Source: Spirodela intermedia (taxonomy: Eukaryota; Streptophyta; Magnoliopsida; Alismatales; Araceae). Taken from it: DNA of 64,000 nucleotides. Positions within the stretch are counted from its first letter, which is position 1. Each line of letters opens with the position of its first letter. The DNA lies in NCBI GenBank assembly GCA_902729315.2, contig LR746264.1, forward strand, positions 2,279,378 through 2,343,377, written 5' to 3'. The notes under the pieces are model-generated. The model was not told the origin of the DNA. It ran no database searches and was given only the letters and a program-made list of their open reading frames with translations. Made by a program: the position numbers and the translations under genes. Positions 1-10,625 of this stretch are shown here, piece by piece.

Positions 1-790
1 AGTTGAGATAATAAAACCCACTAATAATCAAGAGTTTAATATAGCTGAGCAAAGCATGATTTAAAGTGGCCAAATCCTGCTTCCCCGGGCCATAAGATTG
101 CCGTAGATGCTAAGTACTCCAGTGTGATGCCACGCCATGAGTTGCACTTTTGTGTCCCCATTACTGTGGGATTAAGAGTTTTTTAGAGAGAGTTCTAGAT
201 TGGCCGAAATACCGAGAAAATGACTGATAAGTAACACTGTACAGAGATAGGGGAGGGTGCATGCATTACAGTTATTCCATATGAAAAATTAAAACTAGAA
301 GAGTTTCATGTTGGATTAATTAGGAAAATTTCCAGCTGAAATGGGAATAACAATGAACAGAAAATCAAGAGAGATGCATAGGCAACGCATGGAAAGATGA
401 CAAAGAGAAAAGCTGATTAAGTTTGGCAATAACGATTATGGCGAGTCGGATCCCACCATTACTCATCAGGCAAAGAAATAAGTAAGTTCACCATCTCATA
501 GGAAGGTACTTGCAAAGATTTCCAGCTTTATAGATCTGTGGACAAAACATCACATGCAACATTGACGAGGATATCCGAAATTAGTCACTTGACCCTGCCC
601 GATTACAGCATTCATGTGAGTTCTAAACGACAGAGATGAACAGGCCCATTAAGTAAACTAGTTGACTTTTGTACCTTCGCATTAGGAGCTAATGCGCACG
701 ATGAACTGCATGACTAGATGGTCATTTGTTACTTTAAAAAGCATGGATATGTTCACATACTCCAAGAGAGTGTACCGAGGAGGCAAAAGC
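1..790. other. AT-rich sequence downstream of the p24 gene
   Basis: No gene is supported here. The open frames are short and lack plant-protein character. The right end probably holds the 3' UTR of the minus-strand p24 gene, whose stop codon is at 791-793. The rest is unremarkable AT-rich DNA. Confidence 0.6.
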
Positions 791-3700
791 CTAAACTCTG
801 TTGTATGCAACAGACTTGCTGAACAAGCGCCGGATGTAGAGTACTTGAAGTCCACTGACACAGCCAAGTGCAAGATACTCGGTCAATGTGTAGAAGTGGA
901 GGCGTCTTCTCGTGCTCTCATTGGCTACAAAAGAAGAAAGGTTGAAGTCAAACTCGCGAATATTTATAGCATTGACTGTGAACATGTTCTTGGTCTCCCT
1001 CACAGAAGAAGATTTATAGCATTGACTGAGAAAAATGGCCAAATTCAGTAACGTATTGACATGTTTCCCACACAAAAGGATGTTTGAATTGGGAGAATCA
1101 TCAATAACTCTCTATTAATCAATGCTACATGCAGAAATATTTAAATACTGGAGAAGATATTTAGGCTTCGCCTCTCCAAATTTCTGTAAGGTAAAGATAA
1201 GCCTCTGACTGATATGCATACCATATATTGTGATCCTATAATGGAAAGCTGCTGTCTCTACTGGGATAAGATAAAAGAACCAAGACACAAGCATTTGATT
1301 CACAACACAGATGGAATTGATGATCCCCTTGTACAGCTGAAAATAAAACCCTAGATCCAGGAATAGTACTGCCCAGATTTGCTAGAGAGGAGCCAGAAAA
1401 AGGGTTTCATCCCGTTCCTTCAAAAAAATTGATTTGTAAAGGAAATTTCTTGAGAAAAGATGAGCACAGATTCTAGGAAGGAAAACGAAAACGGTCTACA
1501 AATCTGTATTACGTTAATTATTTTAGTGAGGTAAGAGAAACACAAGGAGAGAAAAGCTTGGGGAAGACTCCAAGAGTGATCTTCATCTCCTGCTCTCCTG
1601 AGGAGTGAGATGACAGAATCTTCATCAAGACAAACCCTTCTTCTTCGGATGACCTTTCCTAAGATATTTGGTAAGAAAAACACTCTGAAGAGTTCTTATG
1701 TTAATGGTTCCTATCCCTTCTTTGCATGTGTCTTCTCTAAATCTTCTTTTGTGAGGGAGATCAAGAACATATTCACAATCTAGAAGTCAAGTGAACACTT
1801 GTACAGACCTCTCCACCTACTGCTAAGCGCAGTCTTCTCTATTTGGTAAAACTAGACTGGCCTCTTTGCCTGAGACCAGACTGGAGTTTATCGACTCTAT
1901 TACTATGGAGGGAAAAGCATGTAACTTTTTCAATGGACTCTATTACCATGGAGGATCTTGAGGGTGACTGGTTAACTGTCCCTAGCGGGATACATAGATG
2001 AGACTTTATATTGGTAAATCATCCTCTCCTTCGTCTTTGAACTGCCATAGGTCTGTGGAGCTGCGTGAGGGGCCCAAGCCAAGAGAGTAGTTCCATCGAA
2101 ATGCATCCCTACTATGACAGATGTTACTTTAATCTGAGCGGGTTAGGGCCCACAAATAAAAAAAGACTTCATCCGAAATGTAAGTGAACTACGACCCCCC
2201 ACTGTAAAAAAATGATCTTCTCTCATCTAAATAGGCTTTGGGCCAAGATAGAAAACGGGTTTCATCCCAAACACACGTGGGCACTAACCTACAAAAACAA
2301 AAATGAGCTTCACGAGAAATCCAAGTGGGATTGATCTCTTAAGCCAGACGAGTTTCATCCCATATCTAAGTGAGCTCCGACGGAAGAGGAATGGCTTCCA
2401 TTCAGTATCCAATGAAAGCCTATCCAATAATCCAAATTGGATTCATCCTATCTTCTACCAAGTTCTTGCCCATGAAATGAACTTCATCCAATTTCCAAGT
2501 AGAGACTGACCCACCAATGAACAAAGGCTACTGAAATTATGAAAGAATCAGAATAATAAAACTAACAATATTTCAAGATTAAAAAAATACTAAGTGCCCT
2601 CGTGTTCTTGAGGAGAAATTTACAGTTTAAACAAGACATCATTCTTTATTGTAGTCAAACAGCTGGCTCGTCTAGCTATTGCAAAAGCAATGAACAGATT
2701 TGGAGGGAGCAGTGGATATCACACCTAATGTAGGAAATGATACTGAAATTAATCTCACAATTTCCATTCTATATGACCTTAGAATCACGGGGGAACGTTT
2801 TACACTACAGATTTTAGATCTATCATTAAGATTCTTTCAGACAACCGATACTTACTGTTAGGCTTCTACAGTTCCGCTGTAGAACCATTTAGTCTACCAT
2901 CCGGGAGGTTTTTCCATTTATCAGCTTTGTACTCTTGTCTTGTAGTGACAAGAGACCCATGATGCAGAATGATCACGATGCATAGTGACAATGTTTGGAC
3001 CGAATTACCAAAGAAAAGGATCTTTCACTTTAAAGAAGAATATAAAATACCCCATCTGCCACTCAAAATCAGCATAGCTTCCAAGATAAAGAACACGGAG
3101 GGCTCAAGTGAGAATAGTAGTGACCAGAAATGCCAAAACAGAAATATAGCTAGACACTATAAATCCGATAAGTACCAACAACCCACTTCCAAGAGTAATG
3201 TCACCACGTAAGTAAAAATTATGATACTTACTGTGGCGATGCCTAGTATCACGTGCTTTCAGGTAGTGCTGCTCTGCTGTGATAGAATCTAATCCCTCTT
3301 TCAGTTCAGCGATCTTCACATTGACTGGGTCCAAATGCTCTATAAGGGAAACCAATCGTGATGAGTGAATGCCCACAGCATAAGTAAATCTTAAGCAAGG
3401 TAGCAGAAGTAAATCTTAAGCATCGCAACAGAGTATGAAAAATAGATTCATAGAACTAACCATCTTTAGCAAGGTTGTGCTCATTGGGAATATGGCCAAC
3501 ATGTATGTAAAAAGACACAGTTTCCGGTACTGAAGAAGGATTGATGAAACAAAATTTGTACATTCCAGCTCTTAGACCTTTCAACTCAAACTTATCCCCA
3601 GATTTTCCCTTTGCAGAGTGTACCACGTTGCCTGCCGGAGATGTCACCTGAAAGAAACTTTGTAAATTTCACATACCATCAACCCCCTTTAAGGCATCCA

Positions 3701-6700
3701 GACCACACCTGCCTCTTTGTAGGTTTTCAATAAATGGCATGTCAAAGTCACATGAGTGCATTCATCGGAAAGAAGGAATACTTAGTGTTCAAAAATCAAC
3801 AAACACCGATATGGATGAATATATCTTTTTCTGAACAATATGACAAGAAAAAGCAGAGAACCATCACAAATTACATTCCACAACAGAATAAACGCTACCA
3901 ATAATCCTTTTTATGGCTGACAGTGGGGAGTAGAAAGAAAGTGAAAACTCTCTAGAACAAAAGATTAAATTATAACTCTATATACATAATACTGCTTATG
4001 TTGTAACTAAACAATAGCATAGCTCAGTGATGATACAACATCTAACAATTAGATTCTAACACTCACCACAAAACTGAAGCACAACTATTAATTATAACTA
4101 GATAGTCACAAGGAAAGAAAAATGAGTGGAGTCAAGAACTTAGAGAATAAAACAGGTAGCTGGTCTTCAGAAGCTGTAATTAGAGTTCAAATCTTCTTAG
4201 ACATAGTAGGATGTGGATGAATTCACAATCAACTTCAAGATGTTTGGTCAATGCATTAAAGACAGGATTACAATGATTGTCAATAGCAGCCTGATGACCA
4301 TAATGCATGGCAATAGGTTCAAACGTAGTGGAAGTAGAGAGAGTAGAGAAGAACCATAAATCGACAAGAAAACAAGAAGAAAAATGTCTTATGTGTGTTA
4401 AGAAAAGTTGGGAAGTAGTAAGGGCGTCTGAGCCTATTGCACCTTGGACCCACTTGGGCCACCTTTCGGCCGGCCCACTATCCACATATCGTTCATAGCA
4501 TTACCAAAGTGGGCATTGAAGAAACGTCTCAACTGTCACCGCTTAGGGTCCCGAATGCTTTTTTTTCTGCTCCATTGATTCTCTCCTCTACCTCAACATC
4601 GAGAGTTACTTGGTGTTGTTCTTCAATGTGCAGTAATGTGCCCTTCTACAGTACACTCTTCTTCAAATAAGATGATATTTCAGAATCTACAAGGAAACAG
4701 GAACTACCAACAACTACCACTAAAAAAGGATCCCCAAAAAGGAGAAAAGTGCTAACAAAATATGCTGAAATAATAGATCTCGCAGAGGGAATGCACAGCT
4801 AATTTTGGGCTTTCCATTTTTCACCCTTTGAGCCTTCCTGATTACATTTTCTTTGGCCTGTTCTTGTGCTTCTGCTCTACATTAGGCTCAAAAAGAGACA
4901 ACAACTTGATCCTCTATTCAAGACTTCAGCAACAACATCCCGCACACAGCATGAGCCTCAGCTTGATATTCAGTCTCGTCTCCACACTTGGTTGACCCAC
5001 AACACTGTCTTTCTTGTTCAAGTCGCCAGATTTCCGTCAATAAAAGTGCATTATCCTGACGCAAACCTTCTAAAAGAGTGGACACCACATAGTCGACATC
5101 AGAAAAGGGACAAAACACGGATGTCCATTACACTTAAATACGAGAATTCGCCTAGAGCCCTTGATAATAGCATATCCTCCTAACAGCCTCTTAACAACAT
5201 TGTTTGCATGAACTAACTAGCAATCCTAACAAGCTAGAACCGGAATGTCGAATTAGGAAAGTCTTATCTATCCTCATATTAAAGACCGGACCATGAAATA
5301 ATTGGGGTGGTATGTGACCAAGTAAACCTACTTCTTGTCACAGGGCCAAAGCATGTTTACTTAGAAAGAAAGAAACAATGTGCACTACAAGCAACTTTGA
5401 TCCAAAGAAAAAATAATCATATTGGTATAAATTCTAGCTGATGAAAGAACTTTAAATGTTCTTAAAATCAGGAAGTATCCTCGATATCAGAAGAACAGAA
5501 TCAGCATGATCAACTAGTAGAATCATTCTCCATGTGATGTGCTTAATGGACATTGAATAGTTGGCGTATTTATATTTCAAACTAATACTACAAAAAATCT
5601 AACTGAACTTATTAAACAAAGCACTTAGGCATTGTTTCACCCAATATCGTCATCATGAGTTTACATATTGATATTTCCCCTAGGATACTTGACACAACTT
5701 AAGTTGTGTAGAGTTGAAATCCCGTCCTTGAATCCACAAGAAACGTGATTTCTTTGAAGATTCTTCACCCTGAATCTATAGAACAGAGAAACTTTCGACA
5801 TTTAAATCCAGAAAGGTTTAATCTTGAGTCCACAAGATCAAAAGAGTTCCCCTGGATACACAAAGGAGGTGCCAAAATCCACCAACAAGGAGACAAAAAC
5901 CACAGAAGAAGAAAATTTTCATGTAATTGCTTGAATGACACTAGGGCTACAAGGGGAGCCTTTAAGTAGGCCAAAAAATTCTTTTAGAATGTCCATAAAA
6001 ATGGGGGCTTTGATTAAAACGCCCTTAAAAAAAGCGAGGTTTGTTAGAACGCCCCTAATAAAAGGGGTTTTATTACAACGCCCCTAAAAAAAAGGAGAGT
6101 TCTATTATTGAACCGTTCAAATAAATCTAAGACAACAAAAAGCGGGAACAGATTATAAAAGCAGAAAAATAAAACTAGGAAATGTTTAAGACACGCTAAT
6201 AGGCCAACTCAAGCCTAAGCTGGATTAACTCTGTTTTCAGGTTTCCTAGGCCTTTGGTCTACTTGAGTTGGGATGTAGCCGAGCTTCTACTCCACTTAAG
6301 CGTGAAAGTAATCTCTGACGCATTTGTGATGTGTCTAGGTACAGACCAAAAGTACTTTCGACCGTTAAGGCCTCCTGATCAGTACAGCTCAACTTTTTAG
6401 CACCCTGGATACTTACCCAACTAATTTTGGGCCACTTGGATCAAAATTAGAATTTCGTCCCTCTCTTGATAGGATTTGATGGCCTACATTAATGCCATAG
6501 CTTGGAGGTTACTTTCAGGACAAGCACCTTAGTCTATTATGTAAGAATGCATTTTTTCTTTGCACTCATTTAAAGCATTGACCAGCCCATATTATAGCCA
6601 CCGAAATAATGCTCGCATACAACGCAAGTTATAACCTTTGTCACAAGACGAGCCTTATGCTAATGGATAGGATAAGCTGTACTTAGCAGTGAAACCCGAC

Positions 6701-8422
6701 AACAATCCACTGAAGTAACAACAGCTAGAGAGAAAACCAGGTGCCAAATACCTAGAGAGATTAGATTTAACATCTCACTCATCATGCCCTTCCTGATGAG
6801 ACACAACCAGCAACTAGAAGATGAGCAAATGAGACATAACACCCAATAGGATGGAAGTACCAAGCCATCTGCACATACTTACAGCAACCAGAAGAACCAA
6901 ATCAAATGAGCTAGTACAAGGTGAAGCCTTATTCGAAGGCTGCGAATGCAGTCTGTGGTGATGACTATTTTGGTCCATTATCATCATACAAAAGTGGCTG
7001 GGACACAAGTAGCTGCATGGGTATCTAGATGAAGGTATGAGGGATGTAGGAAGATGATCATTGGTTTCGAAGGGAGGAACCGATGGAGAAAGGCAGATCA
7101 GGAAAATTTCTGAAAGTCTAGACAGCTGAGAATAGATAGTGATATTAAATAAGGTGACATCACAGTTATAATGTGCTGCTACACTTCGTCCTAGTTCCCA
7201 TAGCCATGAAAAATTTATGCTATGTTAGTGTGAGAAAAGTCAAGAAATAAGTATCAGATAGGCTGTGGCTTTGTTTGCCATGAAAAAGTTCGAAGGCATA
7301 AACAAAATACGAACAACTGAAGACATAGGATAGGAGTGGAAGAGGAGCTAAACCGTGAAAGAGACATAAAGGAATTCTCCTTGAAAGCACTGAATGATGC
7401 GACTCTATTAATGAGACACTAAGTCACTAACATAGCATCAACCAAGGAAGGGTTGAGAACATGCATTAGAAATATTAAAGTGTGTGACATGTCTACGGTT
7501 CAAACAGGGGGAAATCCAACCTTACAAGCTGAATTGATTAAATGTAGATAGGAGGCTGGGCACCTGAGCTGGTTTGTGTAAAATCTGCTCGGCCAGAAAC
7601 TTCTATCAGGACTGTTTAAATCAACATAGTAATCTGCACGAATCTTAATGTTCGGTAGCAAAGAATAATTGATAAAATTTCGAATTTCGGGCTACCTTCA
7701 GTAGCATGGTTTGCGGTCATTGGATAATCGTTACCAAACAATGGCTATGACACTCGGGATGAAATGAAAATGTTTTATCCTCAAATAGACCGAAATTTCT
7801 CCCTCCAAATCAGTATGCAAGCCTCCCAGTAGCACAGAGAATCAATTCTCAACACATGTAACGACTCGGTAACAGAGGACATCAAGATATCGATCGCCTG
7901 AAGATCCGGCTCCCAGCGTAGGAGCAGCCTTCATGACTAGGTTACAAGGGTAAATTACCACAGGAACGCCAACAGATTTAGTTTCCTTAGATGGCTAGAA
8001 TTCTCATTCAACCAGCTCAGAAATATGGATTAATAGAGCGCCACAGAAAACTAATAACGATGGATCCAGAAATTAAGTCGGCCATCTGCATCCATCACCA
8101 ATAGTGGACCTTATTACAAGCAGTTAAATCGACGATGATCCCAGAATGGATGGTCAAACGAAAAGGAAAAGAAAAATAAGAATCGTGATTCACATACCTC
8201 AAAATCAATGCCTGGGCTATCAGAGCCCCAGAAGACCTCGTGGTCAACGACGACGAAGTTCCCGGAGACGTTGTCCCCCTCGTAGAAGACGTACTCGTAC
8301 ACGCACTCCCGATCCGTGACGGAAATCGCGAGTGCGGAAGCCTGCCGGACGCCATAGAGGCTCGCCGTAAGGAGCAACGCCATCAGGAACAACGCCCTAG
8401 AACCGCCGCCCTCCCCCGCCAT
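791..8422 (-). CDS. p24 beta-type (emp24/gp25L, GOLD domain) cargo receptor
   Basis: Type I membrane protein of the p24 family, which cycles between ER and Golgi in COPII/COPI vesicles and helps sort cargo. Exons in transcription order are 8198-8422, 3461-3647, 3232-3339 and 791-924, total 654 nt, giving 217 residues. Residues 1-30 look like a signal peptide (GC-rich start, hydrophobic LFLMALLLTASL). A GOLD domain follows, with GNFVVVDHEVFWGSD in exon 1 and SPAGNVV, GMYKFCFINPSS and VSFYIHVGHIPNEH in exon 2. Exon 3 encodes the coiled-coil stretch (HLDPVNVKIAELKEGLDS). Exon 4 has NEST, a transmembrane segment and a cytosolic tail ending LFSKSVAYNRV, as in Arabidopsis p24 beta3. All junctions are GT-AG and in phase. 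Introns 1 (3648-8197) and 3 (925-3231) are unusually long. The beta3 assignment is from recalled family sequence. Confidence 0.93.
3648..8197. other. 4.55-kb first intron of the p24 gene
   Basis: Bounded by donor GTATGT (minus strand, at 8197) and acceptor TTTCTTTCAG (3648-3657). It is AT-rich and has no convincing coding exon. A small tandem array with the core AACGCCC lies at 6011-6110. Its size suggests old transposon insertions, but I could not identify terminal repeats, target duplications or recognisable transposase or polymerase segments. Confidence 0.7.
6011..6110. repeat. Short tandem repeat, ~30 bp unit, three copies
   Basis: Three adjacent degenerate units share the core AACGCCC(C/T)TAA followed by an A-run and a short G/T-rich stretch. 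They lie inside the first p24 intron. No function is evident. Confidence 0.6.
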
Positions 8423-8760
8423 GTCTAGGACCTCGTAGATCGCAGGGGGAAGAGCAGATCAGAAATGCCGAGTTGGTTGGGATGGCGTCGATCGCCCCAA
8501 AGACCAGAGCTTTAAAGGAAATAGAAGCAGCGACGACTAATAGCCCCCAGGTCCAACAAAAAACGGTCAAAACCTAGGGGCCAGAAGGCCCAATAGGCCC
8601 ACAAATATCTAGTCTTTGGGGGGATCACAGCCCAAAAAGCCCAAAAGTTGGCAAATTTCGAAGCATCACAGCCTCTCAAAAAGGCCCAAGTGGGTGAACT
8701 TACTACCCTTCAGTTAAGAAATATTTCTAGGAATCCTACTTTTCAGCTGTTTTGTTAGCC
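8423..8760 (-). promoter_or_regulatory. p24 promoter with site II (GGCCCA) elements
   Basis: GGCCCA occurs at 8587-8592, 8596-8601 and 8683-8688, about 165-265 bp upstream of the p24 start codon. Such clustered site II elements (GGCCCA/TGGGCC) are known targets of TCP factors in housekeeping plant promoters. No convincing TATA box is visible at the expected distance, consistent with a TATA-less housekeeping promoter. Assignment to p24 rests on position only. Confidence 0.45.
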
Positions 8761-9370
8761 CCCCTATTTTCTTGCAGAAATTTGGCATTTTTTTTCCAAT
8801 TTAAGGGTCAAAAAGATTTCCTTTTCTAGCAGTCCTTTTTGTCAGCTGTTTTGTTATCTCACCTTATTTTCTTGCAGAAATTTGGCTAATTTTTTCCAAT
8901 TTAAGGATTAAAAAATCGTTTTGTTAGCCTGCTAAATTTTTCTCGCAGAATTTTGGCAATTTTTGTTCCAATTTAGGGGCTGAAAAGAATTTTCTTTTCT
9001 AGGAGTCCTTTTTTCAGCTTTTTTTATTACCCCAGATTATTTTCTTTCAGAATTTTGACAATTTTTTGCCAAATTAACGGCTAAAAATAATTCTTTTCTA
9101 GGAGTCCTTTTCTTCAGCTATTTTGTTATCAAAATTTATTTTCTTGCAGATTTTTTTGTAATATTTTCCAATTTAAGGGCTAAAAGGATTTATTTTTTCT
9201 ATGAGTTTTTTTTTCAGCTTTTACGTTAGGCCACCTTTTTTTTTTTTTTTTTTTTTGGCCTTTGTAATTGTGCCTCTCACGTGAGCACGCTTAACTACAG
9301 AGTTTCTTTTCTACTCTATGACAACTCACCTACTTATGGGGGTCTAGGCCACCTTATTTTCTTGTAGAAC
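8742..9370. repeat. Degenerate ~100-bp tandem repeat array
   Basis: At least five divergent units carry, in order, CAGCTGTTTTGTTA, a TTTTCTTGCAG-like block, an A/T-rich TTTGGCAATTTT, CCAATTTAAGGG, and CTTTTCTAG(C/G)AGTCC. The plus-strand CAG ends of the TTTTCTTGCAG-like blocks fall at about 8777, 8877, 8948, 9050 and 9149, with a diverged relative ending at 9367. A further decayed copy appears around 9690-9770. The array lies between the 128-residue gene and p24. Confidence 0.7.
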
Positions 9371-10625
9371 TTTCCCAATTCAGGAATATGATTTTTCTTG
9401 CCTTTTAATAATATATTCAGCTTCATATTATCTAGATTTTATCAAACATTTTAAGACCTTCCAATCTTTGAAGAATAAGGAATCTAGGTTTAATTGCCTA
9501 TGAAATTAGGGTTTAGCCTTCTTCTCTAGATCCTCCCAATATTGTGTCTCAATGATGGCCCCTCATGTTTTTTATGTAGTCAAAACCCTCATTAGACCTA
9601 GGTCTTTTCAATTATTTTCCCCCAATTCTAGTCCTATTTTATTTGAATAAAATAAAATACATTTTATTAAAAAAATGGTTACCTAGAGTCCTTTTGTTCA
9701 GCTGCTATGTTAGCCCACTTTTTTTTTTTTTTTGCTGGACGTTGACAATTTTTTTGCCTATTTAAGGGTGCAATCTTCTTGCCCGTTATTAATTTTTATG
9801 AATTCCAGTTTTTTAGATTTTTAACGAATACGTTGACCTCCCAGTCTTTGACTATTAAGAGATCTAGATGAAAGGGTTCAGATTTCTTCTCCGGTTACTA
9901 GCAATATTGGGCCTCAATGGTGGGGCATGATGTTATGAAAGTCAAAGACTTCGTCAACGCCTCTTCAATGCCTTTCCCTGCTTTTACAGGTCCAGAATTG
10001 GGGGAAAAAATCTCATTTTTTGCATGCTTCATTCTGCTTCAAGCAGCCCATTGGCCAGTTGACTGACATGATGGAGCTCACGAACAGCATAACGTCAACG
10101 CACTTGAATCGTAGTCAACTCTCTTCTGTGTTTATACCATGATTCTTTTGTGAAACGACGAGCACACAGAGCGGTCAACCACCCGCCGAAATCCCCACCC
10201 ACAATATTGACTTCTGGGAAGGAAGTTGAACAGGGACTCAGAAATTTCTCAAGGCAGTCAAATCATCAGGTCAACCAAAAGTCAAGAATATCGAATATCA
10301 GCGATATGATTCGGTGAAGCCCAGAGAACGTTGACCAGAAGCTCATAGAAGCTCAGAGAAAGGGCCTAGTACATAGCTCATATTTATCACCATATACACT
10401 GTACGATGGACAGCTCTGACATGGTAGATAACTGGTTCCCCCGACAGGGCAGCATAGGGAAGGAAGACCCACCGGCAAAATTCGCTCCAAAACTCTCAGA
10501 CAGCCTAGCGTGGTCCGACAGACATCTGATGCAACTGCAAGGAGATAGCTAGCTAGCTAGCTAGCAAGCAAGAAGGGAAGGGAGGGGGAGGCGCCACCAG
10601 CAGCAGGCTTTGTGGGGGGAGAGGC
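9371..10625. other. Intergenic DNA with decayed repeat copies and a GTCAAC/GTTGAC cluster
   Basis: No gene is seen. Around 9690-9770 the ~100-bp repeat family recurs in decayed form. Between about 10040 and 10340 there are roughly eight TTGAC/GTCAA cores, the W-box core bound by WRKY factors. A short self-complementary AGCTAGCT run sits near 10547-10565. The right end is the 3' side of the 128-residue gene. Confidence 0.5.

Noticed and set aside
4918-5118. Minus-strand frame with TEYQAEAHAVCGMLL, considered as a retrotransposon polyprotein remnant
   Set aside because: Too short, no neighbouring protease, integrase or reverse-transcriptase motifs and no flanking long terminal repeats visible.
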